Source: Calocera cornea HHB12733
Taxonomy: Eukaryota > Basidiomycota > Dacrymycetes > Dacrymycetales > Dacrymycetaceae
Reading direction: 5' to 3'
Assembly (NCBI GenBank): GCA_001632435.1
Contig: KV424007.1
Coordinates: 92,951 to 126,431, forward strand
Length of the DNA stretch: 33,481 nucleotides
Each line of letters starts with the position of its first letter. Within the stretch, counting starts at the first letter, position 1. The notes beneath the pieces are model-generated. The model saw only the letters and a list, made by a program, of their open reading frames with translations. It was not told the origin of the DNA and searched no databases. Position numbers and translations under genes: made by a program. Shown here in pieces: positions 1 to 10,861 of this stretch.

Positions 1-286
1 AGTACTTAGAGTGAAAAAGAGCGTCAGATGGCCTATGGAGTGCGACTGTGCGTGCGGCGAGGAGCAGGCAACAGGATGGGCGGCGCTCGCGAAGTGTGGG
101 ACGCGACGAGGCCGGACGGCAAGCAGCGGGACTGGGTCGAGCAGGACGGCGAATTCTAAGCTAAGCGCTTCAACGGTGATGGTTGTCGGATGATGTGGCC
201 CGACTAGCTATAAATATATCTCATATGTCAAAGGCTCATAACATGTGTTATCGATATTACATGGTGGGTAGCTCTGTGGTCGCTGA

Positions 287-2593
287 TCATACGCGGATCC
301 CTACGGAGGCCTGTTCGGCAAACTGAGGGTTAGATTCGGCAGCTCGCGTAACAGTCGACCAGTGAGACAGAGAGAGAAGGTACTCCCGCGCGGCCCGTGC
401 ACGGCGTTCCAAGTCGGCCTCATTGATTTGGGCGGCTTGACGCTCAGCAGCAGTAAGGCCATTGTCGCGGGGCCAAGGTGCTTGGGGGTCGACGAAATAT
501 CGCAATACAGCCGGTAACTGCGGGTCCCTTGGACATCCATGGTCGTTGACCTCGGCCAACAAGTCTTGAAAAAGATTCATCACAGTGCGCTTGTTCTTGA
601 AGGTGTTGTACTTGTAACCGAACCATTGGAGGACATTGTCCACCGTAACTGGAATGGAGTCCAAGCTTAACTTGTATTGTTTGATCAAGCGTCCACGTGA
701 GTCTGTAACGTTCAAGAAGGCAAGGATGTCCTTCAGAGCATGCCATCTACGGAACTTGGCAACGACGCTGTTATCATCGTGATTGGTCGATGGCAGGGCT
801 TGACGAAGACAAGCGTCACGATTGGGCATATCTTGTAATCGAAGGATCAACTGTTGCAGCGGGTATTGATTGACATCGTTGGAACCTGTTTCTCCAGTGA
901 CTGGGCGATGGACGCTGACAGGCGAGGCAACGGAGGATGGCCGCTGAAGATGTGCGGCGGACATTGCAGTTGTTGGGACAGTGCCTCGAGAGGGGAGCAA
1001 AGCAGTGCGAGAATCAGGAAGTGGGTCGATGGGCGATGTGACGCGCTGGTCACGGTGTCCAGAAGGGTTCAGGACGGGGGGGCGACTGTCGCGAGTGTCT
1101 TGTAAGGGGCGACTTTGGCCGACAGAAGGAACGTGAAGTACGGCAACATCGGCACGTCCAGTAAATAGAGGTCGGGAGGGTGGAGAAGGCGGTATCGAGA
1201 TCGGCCGCGGAGTCTCATCGCGGCTGTGGGAAGGTTCTTGATTTCGTTTCTTGGGGGACGCCTCAAGATTGGATGAAGATGGTGCGATATCGGGTGTGGT
1301 GTTGACCAGATTGTTGGAGCCTTTGCCTGAAGACAGGCGGGGAGACATGGGGACCGGACGGAGCAGGGGCTGGTCGTCAGGGAGAGGATAGGGTTGTTCT
1401 TCACGAGGTTGTGCGCTCGGATCGTGCATGTCGGCCTTTCGTATGGGTATTGGGTCCCCTGCCACTGACGACGCATCCTGTAGCAGGTAGACTACATGAG
1501 CTTGATGGTATGACATGCGGAGGGGTAGCACATACCTTTAACAGCTCAAAGGACAAAACAAAGAGTGGCTCATCGAGGTTGGCGACACGCAGTCGCGCCG
1601 CAAAGAAGGCTCGGGTAATGGCTGCAGTGGTCATGACGGCGGGAATAGCGCCTCTGGAAAACATGACGTTGCCCCGGATGGCATCGATGGCAGTGGAGAC
1701 CCACCAGCCGCCATGCACCAGATTGTCGATTGCGTGGATAGGGCTGGGCACCCTTGACAGCCAGACTTGATGCTCGGCTTCATAGTGAGTCCAACCACGG
1801 CTTGGACTGACGTTCCGAAGTAGGATATTCATCAGTGCTTTCAACGTTGTCCGCATGGTACCATCGACGACGCGATGGTCTTCGTCAGCGAGATATGCGT
1901 GTCGGATGAGATATGCTTCGATGGGCGTATCGTCGTGATGGGAGAAGAACCCCAGGACACTACATGTCGCCCCGGGCGCGTGGTGTCCGGTTGGCGTCGG
2001 CAACGCGTCTTGGACGACGACGTTGTATGGAAATGGGACTGAGGGAGAAGTCGATGAGGAGAGCTGGTTATATGCAGGGGAATGGGCATAAGTGAGTACG
2101 GGATTTTGGGATTGTCCGATCGGAGGCAATTGTAGTGACGCCTGGGGTTGCATCAGATATGAACAGGAAGGAGCAAGAGTTTCTGGGACATACTGATTCG
2201 CGGCTTTCAGAGTCTGCACGATTGATGCCTAGAGTGAGCGAAGGGGTAGACGACTGCTCTGGTGCCGGGGGAAGTGGCGACGAAGTGGCGAGAGAGGGAG
2301 ACGGAGGGGTTGATGAAAGTGGAGGCGCAGGTACTGTACTGAAGGGCGCAGCTTGACACGGATGGGCTGTAGTCATCGGATTAATATTGATTGCCGGTGG
2401 ATCAAATGGTGTCGAAACGAGGTCCGTCTCTGTGGGGTCGCGCTGGGCTACGTGAGCTGCGATGGCATATAACTGCGAATCCTGGACGCACGTCGGGGGC
2501 GCTAGGTATGACAATGTCATGGAGCCTGCGGCGCTTGTTGGGCCGGGAGGGTTGCGGAGGAGGCGTTTTAACCTCTCTATATCTCAAACGCAT
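287..2593 (-). CDS. Unknown accessory protein paired with integrase 1 (copy 1), spliced
   Basis: Not recognised as a named family. The well-supported part is two exons: about 2213-1536 and 1477-287, joined by a 58-nt phase-0 GT-AG intron (1535-1478). The downstream exon encodes 396 residues. The first half is Ser/Pro-rich; a middle region reads VLGFFSHHDD...FVLSFELLK; after a second disordered stretch comes a C-terminal helical region with TVDNVLQWFGYKYNT and KNKRTVMNLF. Upstream the reading frame changes twice. A provisional model starts at ATG 2593 (basic stretch RPNKRRRLHD, a possible nuclear localisation signal), removes a 45-nt intron and then one at 2334-2214; ATG 2520 is an alternative start. 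The gene is divergent from the integrase at 2935. A paralogue at 28680-30809 shares the middle region, the intron after it and the W-F...RT..N C-terminal pattern, so the pair is probably a recurring partner of this integrase. The 5' end is uncertain. Confidence 0.6.
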
Positions 2594-2934
2594 GAATGTA
2601 GCTTTGCAGCAGTAGCTGTTAGATTGGGGGTAACAAGAGGGGGGAAACGGGAGTTGGGTAAAGAGATGGAGATATTGCAGTGCTCACTGCGGCCGACGAT
2701 GGGACAAGTGGCGGTATCTGAGTCCGCGTACCGGTTCTTACTCGGGGTCCTGTTGGGTACTGAGCGCGCGTAGCAGTATTGGCTCGGCACCCCGAGTACC
2801 CATCATGGCACGTGTCTTTAACAAGGGAACCGGTCAGGAAGTACTCGCCATTCTACGCCACACCTGTTGGGATACAAAGCTACCGCTTTCGATGTCTTGA
2901 ATATAATGCTTAATATCTGTGCGTATGTCTGGGG
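2594..2934. promoter_or_regulatory. Divergent intergenic region between accessory 1 and integrase 1
   Basis: These 341 bases separate two divergent start codons and must hold both promoters. I see no gene, no clear TATA box and no inverted terminal repeat here. Assignment is by position only. Confidence 0.35.
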
Positions 2935-4740
2935 ATGTCACTTCCTCATGGAGTCGCTCTACAAACCATTTGGCAGTTCCGAGCCGCTCTGGCTCGAGTT
3001 AGAGATCATCACCGACACGGATTGAGGGCGAATCAGGGAGATCGAGTATATCTAGGGCGCGTTCAAGGAGAAGGGGAGCGTTTGCTGAACCTTCTGGGAG
3101 AGGTAAGCCTGGGAAGGCCTGTGAACCGATGGGTTTAACTGAGGATGAAGAACTGCATAGATCTGGGCTCTACTTCCGGAGGAAGAAGCATTTACAGCGG
3201 AGGAGGTGCTGCACGAACTCCTCCAAGAGGTCGAGGCCAATTGGGATAGGGAAGATCACACAGTAACGGCTCATGGGGTTCCAGCGCACTGGGAGACATC
3301 CGCAGCGGCCGGTGGACGACCGAAATTTGTCATAGAGAAGGAGTTCTTGGCAACAGCTTTGAGGCTTGTTCCCCGGCTCACAGTACTAGCCAAGATGCTG
3401 GGCGTTTCCTCCCGGACCTTGGAGCGACGAATGGTGGAACTCGACTTGCGTCCAGCGGAGAACGCGTTTATCGTTGTGCGACAGAATGAATGGAACGAAA
3501 CTGTGATTGAGCATAGACCTAATCGGTCTCGGTTCCGATGGAGCGACGCGATCCTTGATGACCACGTTAAACACGCCTTGGAACGATTTCCTCGCTGGGG
3601 CCGAGCGATGCTGAAGGGATACTTTTTGGCTTGTGGTATCACAGTCCCTCAGCATAGACTGCGAGCGGCACTGCGACGCCTGGCGCCGCACCGGCAATTT
3701 GGAGAGCGCTTGCCGCTCGAGCGCCGGTCGTATAAAGTAGCTGGACCAAATGCACTGTGGCACATGGATGCTCAGCTAGGTAAGGATAGCAGTGCCTATG
3801 GGACGAGTAAAGATATTGACTACGGCTCTTTGTGCTAGGGAACGTGAGGTATGGCATTGTATTCCAGGGCATAATCGATGGGTATTCCCGTTTATGTGTT
3901 GGTCTGCGAGCGTCAACGAACAACCGCAAAGACACTTTTTTCGATGTATTCCGGCAGGCATGCGAGCGGTACGGTACACCATCTCGTGTTAGAGGAGATC
4001 ATGGTATGGAAAATTTGGATGTCGCGGCCTGGATGATCGAAAAAAGGGGGGCGAATAGAGGATCCTTTCTGTGGGGAAGGTGGGCATGTCACCGTGAAGC
4101 ATATCAACAGCGCGGCAGACACTGATATATATTGTGAAGGTCGGTGCACAACGTCAGGATCGAGCGATTATGGGTGGATGTCACGAAAGACTTTGGGGGA
4201 AAATGGAAACAGATCTTTATACACATGGAAACGTGGCTTGGCCTCGACATTCAGCTGGACGAGCATATGTGGCTACTACACCAGCTCTTTCTGCGGGATA
4301 TCAATGCCGATGCGGAACTTTGGCGCCAGTCCTGGAATTTCCACTCCATGAGAACCCCGGAGAGGTCGATGACGTGTCCGAATGGGATGTGGCTTATGGG
4401 AATGATCGAGCTTGGGTACCGAGGCTTAACTGATGACGTGCTATGGAATCGGGCAGCCGAAGAAGGAGGCGGATACATGTACGGTGTGGACTGGCAAAGC
4501 TTACAGGACGATGCTTTGATGGAGCACCACCGGGGCTCCAATCCGACGGGGTTTACGGAGTTCCAGGTCGAGGATGCGAGATGTTCTTTCACGGTCGAGG
4601 AAGCGGAAGAGCTGAAGGCGGCGCTAGAGCGCATGCGTGGAGGAACGACGGCAGCAGAATATTATGCGAGGTGGGAGAGCGCGTTGCAAGCTTACAGGGC
4701 AATGATGTATAGACGTGAGACCGCAGAGGTGGACGTATGA
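2935..4740 (+). CDS. DDE integrase/transposase, HTH plus rve-like core (copy 1, three introns)
   Basis: Retroviral-integrase-like DDE recombinase of the type widespread in Agaricomycetes. Four exons, 2935-3102, 3161-3779, 3839-4079 and 4140-4740, give 542 residues; introns are 58, 59 and 60 nt, all GT-AG and frame-consistent. After an N-terminal region comes a helix-turn-helix (about residues 105-140, LAKMLGVSSRTLERRM), then the catalytic core. The likely triad is D259 (WHMDAQ), D316 (RGDHGMEN) and E351 (VHNVRIERLW), with 34 residues between the second Asp and Glu (DD34E). Conserved neighbours IDGYSR and HQLFLRDIN are present, and no stop or frameshift remains after splicing, so the protein may be functional. 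The first intron (phase 0) sits at the same place as in the second copy at 33064-31395; the other two lie inside the core and are absent from that copy. Catalytic activity is inferred from motifs; a domesticated role is possible. Confidence 0.85.
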
Positions 4741-4986
4741 TAGTAGAGTGGGAGAGACCGCCATCGGGTGACTAGTTGAAAAGTTAGCGGCAATTATGAC
4801 TGGTTTTGGCGGCTGACAAAGCAGTGGCACTCTCGACGAGCGGCGACGCGAGACGCGCGCGACGCACCCAGCCCTTCATTCACCATCAACCGGACGGTCA
4901 CGCAGGGCGACTTCGATTCGCATCGCTACTGGCTCAGAGCTAGACTGACATTGTGGTTGCTTCCGGCATACATTTCAAGGTCGAAG

Positions 4987-6286
4987 ATGATGAACGAAGA
5001 ACAGAAGGAAGCGGCGACACGGACAGTTGACTTCTGGAATTGGGTGATGGACGGCGAGGGCGCTCTGAACTGGAACTCGTACGTCCGCCAGGTCGGCATT
5101 CCAGAGAAGCGATCGCAAGCAACGAAGATGCAAGAGATGGATGCCGATATGCTGAAGGGGTCAACAATGGATGACATGGTGGAGTTTATCGTCGCAATGG
5201 ATACCGAGGTGTGTATATGCGCGGCACAGTCAGTGGGGCATACCTGGTTGACGGAAGGGCTAGGATGTTATGGCGGGAAAGGATGCAGTGTCGGCAGGGG
5301 AAGCCTCTGAAGCATATATGGAGGTAGGACTGGTCTGAGAAGCTGCTGCTGTCGAAAAATGCTGATAGCCATGATAGGCGCCCGGGTGCAATGGGATCGA
5401 GCCGAGTTGGAAAGGGGAGATGTCTGTAGCCCCCGTGGATACTGAGGCACGCATACAACTGCTGGCATAGAAGCGATACTTGATACTAAGTGAAATGGTA
5501 GACAACTTCGACGACAGATACTTCTGAACATGGGGATAAGACTGCTGTAGGGTCAAATGGCTACACGATGATGTTATCTGATCGATTGATGGTTAGGTCT
5601 CTCTGGCGAATTTCAACGATGCTACTCTGACGGAAATGAAGAGAATTGAAAGCCTTCTCCTGTTGCTGTCACAAGAAGAGACCCACATTCGTTGGGGAGT
5701 GATGCACCGATTGGTTGGGAAGGTCGACGTATGCGATGCACATTCCGCTATCGCCTTGCGTCGGATGATCGAGTACATGAGCCAAATGGATGACGATCTG
5801 CTGTCGAATTCGGGAAGAGCGCTACGATTGCTGGCTGTCAAGATGATCGAAACTGGGACGTTGCTGTTAGCGGAGGGTCTTCAAGATCGCTGTGATACGG
5901 AGGGGGCCGATGCTGATGAGGTTGCTGCAATGACAAGCTGGGAAGGCGCCCAATCAGCGAAACTACGCGCGACTCATTCGGATGCTGAACAAAAAAGGGT
6001 TACAGCCCTCATCGGTCTGGCGGGAGACGAGCGAGCGGTGTTGATAGGCGTCTTCAACGGACTTCTGGCAGATCCAACCTATGGCGAACACGGGCTGGAT
6101 TCGTTCCTCACGCTCCTGGTGAAACTGACGGTGAAAATGAAGCCCCCGAAGCGATTGAGCCGCAGAGATGCTGGATCGTTCCTGGAAAGGGTGGGTGGGT
6201 GGTTGCACCGAGGGGCCGTGCTGCTGGTTGCGTATCCTGGTACTTATGGACATCTATTCGAAGTCAAAGGTAATGGGGACATATGA
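4987..6286 (+). CDS. Unrecognised Met/Leu-rich helical protein, two exons
   Basis: Not recognised. Exons 4987-5208 and 5597-6286 join in phase 0 (donor after GAG at 5208, acceptor TTAG ending at 5596) to give about 303 residues. The protein looks mainly helical and leucine/methionine-rich (ESLLLLLSQEETH, MIEYMSQMDDDLL, FLTLLVKLTVKMK), with no signal peptide, no clear transmembrane helix and no catalytic motif that I can name. The implied intron of 388 nt is much longer than the 45-120 nt usual in this window. The end is also open to doubt: a GT at 6271 and an AG near 6330 would replace the last residues with a short alternative tail ending at a TGA near 6375. It lies 246 bases beyond integrase 1 in the same direction and may belong to that block, but I found no counterpart beside integrase 2. 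Confidence 0.5.
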
Positions 6287-6606
6287 AGGGGATAGAGCCA
6301 GTCACGGTCATGCGCTGTTGTTGTTAATAGTTCGTCGGAACGTACCGGCATGTGTGTCTCATAGGGAGGCAATGAAAAGTATGACTACGGCCGGCTATAG
6401 ACCGATGATGTAGTTAACCTCGAAGCGGACCGTGAGCTCGACCGGCTGTTGATGGGTTGACATCCGTGGTCAAAGCGGTTTTTTTTTAAATACGAAGTGA
6501 AATGGGTTAAACTAGCTGTAGCTATGTGAAAGAGGGAAAGAAAGGTACAGAGAAACTTGGAAGTATGAACCGGAGCGGCGATGTGAGCCAATTGGAGCGG
6601 TGGGGA
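6287..6606. other. Intergenic between convergent genes
   Basis: About 320 bases between two convergent gene ends. It holds the possible alternative 3' exon of the upstream gene (about 6331-6375) and a T-run at 6479-6487. No separate gene is seen. Confidence 0.4.
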
Positions 6607-8083
6607 TCAAATAGCAAAGTCGTCCCGGTGTTGAACCCAATGAGAGTGAATAGCTTCGCCTTCTGCCCGGTGCTGGATGAACCACTCCATCAACGACTCG
6701 TTGAATTCGACATAATCAAACTCATGGGATGGATGTTGGGTGACGGTGTGCGGTAGTGTAGAGTGTTGATTGGGGTGCAGTTCTGCAAAGGAAGTTACGG
6801 ACGGTGGAAGGCGAGAACGGGGTTCGGCAAGGACATGGCGGAGCTGATATGGAATTAAGTCAGAAGTTTGGGAGCAAAGGGGGTCTTACTCGGGTGATAA
6901 GGTAGCAGAGGGTAGACAGGAAGTAATGCGCATTGTCAGATGCATGATCGGAGTAGATGGGAAGAGGGGCGGCCGGGGACAGTTGGTGGCGGTGAAACAT
7001 ATGGCGATAGGCCTAGAGGGATAACATAAGCAAGAGTCCCAGAGTGTGACGTGAGAGGGAGCAGCCACGGGCCTTGATGAGAGCGGGGGCGCGGAAAATA
7101 CCATTCGCCGGCAGGTCACTCTGACGGCGACCCCAAGGGAAGAGAAATGACGGGAGGTAAAAGGAGGTATTTTGATCAGTCAAGCGGTCAATATCCTGAA
7201 GTAGATCATGGACATTCGGATGGGGGCTTGGGGGGAATGCCCGATACGTGAGGAGTAGTTCGGGCATGATCTGGCGGAGAACTAGATCGTCCCGGTCTAG
7301 CAACCATGCGCGTCCAACTTGGAGCTGAAATAAAACATCAGTAAGAAACCAGGAGGTATGACAGCGGATAGCGCACCTCTTGGGTGAGGGTGCTGATACT
7401 CATGTCGGTATGGAGACGGTGAGATATAGATCGGGCTATACGCATTAAGAGAAGAAACTGGTCGCGCAGCTCGGTGTGCAAGCTGTCGAGATCGGGAAGT
7501 GAGCTGAGAAGTCTGATACGGAGGAGAGGAATGGACAGACTTTTGAATGGATAGAGCGCTGAAATCCAGGGGATTTGGGTCGGCGGCGAGGAGGTCTCGA
7601 AGCAGCAGTGAAGATCTGAGAATGATGAATATGGGACAACGATGGATTTAAGGCTGCGTGGATCCAACCTCTCCGAATGAATCCAGTCACCGCCAATATT
7701 GGTAGCAGCAAGCGCGACTTGCAAGACTATGCTGAAAGGAGAGATGACAGATGCGCATTGAGTGAAGACTGCCCCTGCGAGCTGGATGTCGGAGCTGCGG
7801 TGAGCGTGTCAGATGAGGGAGACGAGAAGCCGGGAAGAGGCACTGACATGGCACGTCGAGCGCGAACAGCAACGTCAATTGGGATGTCACAATGAAGGCG
7901 GTGCCACATCCAATCCTATGATGTGAGAATAGGTGATAGCGCGAAGGGGTAGGGGAATTAGGAACATACAGCTTGCTGATGCTCCTGCGAGCAGTAGAAA
8001 GGACCACGACATCGAGAACAGCGCAAGACGACGCCGAGCTTGTTACAGACGGTGCAGGTGGGCGACAAGGGAGAGGTAGCCAT
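6607..8083 (-). CDS. MYND-type zinc-finger protein with an in-frame TAG
   Basis: MYND zinc-finger protein, a family used mostly for protein-protein contacts in transcriptional regulation. ATG at 8083. Exons: 8083-7970, 7915-7848, 7731-7377, 7324-6890 and 6843-6607 (introns 54, 116, 52 and 46 nt). The finger spans residues 10-47 with ligands C10, C13, C22, C25, C31, H35, H43 and C47; the usual seventh cysteine is replaced by His, and the finger is split by the first intron just before DWMWH. Downstream text such as FLFPWGRRQSD and AYRHMFHRHQL looks like conserved family sequence. A TAG at 7015-7013 lies in frame between MLSL and AYRHMF; coding quality continues past it, and I found no donor/acceptor pair of matching phase that removes it. 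Ignoring it the product would be about 401 residues. It is either a nonsense allele of a young pseudogene, a sequence error, or unusual splicing. Confidence 0.75.
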
Positions 8084-9056
8084 CAGTGAGCGGCAGAGGC
8101 AGCCAAGTATGGAACGGGAGGCGCTGAAAGTGATGAGACGAGAGCTGGCAACCGTCCTAACCGGGTTCAAGGGAAGGAGGGGCGGGAGATTTGAGCAGGG
8201 GAAGGGAGGTGTGAACAGATTGGATGTGTTCAATAGGATGGGATAGATATAGCTCGCATGTAGAAGTGATGGATGGAAGGGCACAGAGAAAAGTGAGCGG
8301 AAATGGAAAGACACGGGATGACGCAGAGAGATAGTAAGTCAACCAGTGGCTTCGGAGGATACCCGACACCGCGTTATTTTCCTGATGAGAAGGCAAGGCG
8401 GAGATGATTAGGAGGGAAGCGTCGGGGAAAAAACGGCGGCGCAGAGAGGAGGGTGCCATGCGGAGAAGTTGGTAGTATTGAGAGATGCGGGGTCCTCAAG
8501 CAAGTATGGTCGAGTAGGAGGAAGTATGATGGTGGCCGCAACGATTATCAGGGTGCTACACGTGATGAGGGCGAAAAGGCTCCGTACGCCTGGTGCGTAC
8601 GGTCGGTATCAGGAGATGACCAGCGAATACTGACCAATACCTGCCGCGTCGGCCGGTATGTGGCGGTACCGGGGACGTGACGAGTTTTGTCGCAGTCGAC
8701 CAACCATAGTAAGGGTCGAGTGACGTAAGCCTCCAATGCGTCCAGACGGGACGGGAAGGGCCGGGACCCTGCCCTTGGTGCTTCGCTACTTCTCATTGTT
8801 GGCGGGCTGTATGAGTCGAGCACTCATGAGGTCATCCCACACTTTCTGGCCGATTATACGATGGTCAGACACGCATCGTAACACGCTACCACCCCGATGC
8901 AACAAATCATGCAATGGCATTTCGCAGCCAACAACTTCAATCGTAACATTCAAGTAAACAAAGACAGACTGCATCTCTCCCGACCAGATTTGCCTGCGCG
9001 AGCGGGCGGAGCGGTGGTGAGAGATGGCCCGTGGATGCCCGTATGGAGCCCGCGGC
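8084..9056. other. Intergenic, no gene seen
   Basis: Nearly 1 kb upstream of the MYND gene and downstream of S1. The open frames have no recognisable domains or splice-consistent extensions. The first part presumably holds the MYND promoter. Confidence 0.4.
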
Positions 9057-9983
9057 CTACGCGATCCCGACCATCTGGAAGTTCTGCGCAATTCTCAGCC
9101 AAATGAGCCACGCGTGAGCCCAGAACAGCCACGAACCACCGCAGTATAACTCTGCCCCTCGGCCGCCATCGCCCCCAAGAAAGTGTTGATATCCCCCGCG
9201 AGGCCGACGAGGTTACCGTCGTTCCTGACGAACCCGTACGCGGGCACCTGGAAGTGGGTTGCCTCCCAGTCCTGCCACCGCGTGCCGACGGTGCCGAGCC
9301 CGATTATGGAGGCTTCGAAGAGGCCCTGCCGGAGCTGAATTGTGGACACGAAACTTGGGTCAAAGCGAGTGCATGGCGAGGGGTGAGATGACTCACTGTG
9401 ACCACAGGGATCCCCGTCGCATCCGTCCATGCGTTCGGGACGGTTGCACCCAGATTGGCTGATCGACATGTCAGGATTAGTCAAGAACGGGACGATGTGA
9501 GCAGTACGGCACGTACATGTGCTGAGGAACACCCAGTTAGGACTGCCTGCTGCCAGGGTACCGTTATACAGCGCCGCCCCGGTGAGATATCCGTACGTGT
9601 CCGGATTCGCGTTCTGCCCCTGATCTGAGCACGCCTCGCCTTACCACAGACAGTTGACTGAAACAATCTCTCACCGAAACGGCCGTAGCGTCCGCGCCCG
9701 TCCCGCACGTCTGGCTCGTTAGCATCGCTTCGTTGGAGTCCTGGGTGAGGACGACCTGCCCTTCCAGCAGGTTGGCGGAGAGGTAGCCTAGGAACTCGCC
9801 CGTCGATGCGGAGACGACTGTCACCGCGCCGCTGGTGGTGGAGCAGCTGGGGATGGGGATGTCAGGCAACGGCGCCGATACATATCGAGAGAGATGGACA
9901 TACGTTGCGCGCTTCGATGTGGGCTGGTCAAGCGCGGATACGAGAGCAACTGCGAGGCACAGAAAGTTGATGATTGCGAACAT
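9057..9983 (-). CDS. Small secreted protein S1 (tandem family)
   Basis: Secreted protein of unknown function, 211 residues in six exons: 9983-9904, 9846-9675, 9613-9517, 9458-9397, 9334-9137 and 9083-9057. A hydrophobic signal peptide (MFAIINFLCLAVALVSA) is followed by a K24-R25 dibasic site typical of Kex2 processing. The mature chain begins with Cys28 and appears to contain three related Gly/aromatic blocks: EFLGYLSANLLEGQVVLTQD, TYGYLTGAALYNGTL...PNWVF and AYGFVRNDGNLVGLAGD...SYTAVV. The last exon encodes only NFQMVGIA. Paralogue S2 (13615-12718) has exons 2-6 of exactly the same lengths (172, 97, 62, 198, 27 nt) and the same phases, which strongly supports the model. S1 is divergent from F-box gene FB1, 878 bases between starts, and this arrangement is repeated for S2/FB2. 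Extracellular location is inferred from the signal peptide; the family name is unknown to me. Confidence 0.8.
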
Positions 9984-10861
9984 GCTAGGCGGGAGTCGTT
10001 GACAACGAGGGTTTGACAGAGTACTTTGCGGTGCAGTACGGACTCGGTAGCTGGGCCATTTTATACACGATACACCGCACGCTGCGTGGCACGATTGTTG
10101 GCCGGGCGCGCTTGTCCATTGTGTTTTACGGAATTCCGGCGCTGGAGTTCCGGAGTTGAGCTAGAAGCTCCGGCACTTCGATTGTTGGACCTGCCGGGCG
10201 GTAGACGGACATGCGGAGCGTGATCGTACGCATCTTGCTCCTACAAGACCAGCTAAATACAGAGACAGAAGCACAGAGAAGCACAGAGAAGCGCAGAAGA
10301 CGGAGACTAGCATTTCCGATGCGCTGTTTGCCAGAAGCGCCATCGTTTGCGTGCCGTGCGCTCTGCCTGTTCTGCTGGCACCGGACATAGACTGGGTCCG
10401 GCTGGACCAGTACCCATCTATCAGAGGATGTGTGAGAGCAAGACCTGTTCGCTCCAGCATGCGAGGCAGAGCACTTTGATATCCACTCGTAGGCTGTAGC
10501 TCCATCTCGCGCGGCCGGCATGTATACTGTACTGCAGGTTCAATATGCGGGAAGGCGGTTCACCCGGTCCACTGAGCCGTCCATAACGACGCCGCTATAT
10601 TAGAGAGCAGCTTGGAAAAAGCCGAAGATATTTGTTGAGCATGACGAGAGAATAATCCATGACTGTTCAGCTTTTGACGTTCTACGCGATGATCGCTGCC
10701 GGTGGGGTTGACTCTGCCGGCGGCCTTGCCCCAAGCGCGATCAAATCAGAGTCAGGTGACTAGCGGGAGCAAAGAACGACGTGACTAACCCAATCAGTTT
10801 TGCAGCCCTCGTTGCTGCGAGACGACCATTGACTCCTACTGTGACATACACTTCTTTCGAG
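9984..10861. promoter_or_regulatory. Bidirectional S1/FB1 promoter region with probable FB1 5'-UTR intron
   Basis: Divergent promoter between S1 and FB1. A block at 10750-10773 (starting AGTCAGGTGAC) is closely repeated at 14382-14405 upstream of FB2. In both, the CAG/GTGAC could be a splice donor and a TTGCAG or ATGCAG about 45-50 nt later (ending at 10805 here) an acceptor, so a conserved 5'-UTR intron is likely. A short direct repeat of AGCACAGAGA occurs at about 10269-10290. There is no other gene here that I can support. Confidence 0.45.

Noticed and set aside
1..286. Possible left terminus of the integrase element 1
   Set aside because: No inverted repeat, target duplication or array like that at 33301-33481 is visible; the window edge cuts the region.
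5260..5556. 98-residue Ser-rich minus-strand frame
   Set aside because: It lies inside the proposed intron of the plus-strand gene and has no homology, promoter or splice evidence.
10269..10298. AGCACAGAGA direct repeat considered as a regulatory array
   Set aside because: Only two clear copies plus one degenerate; too short to call and not repeated upstream of FB2.
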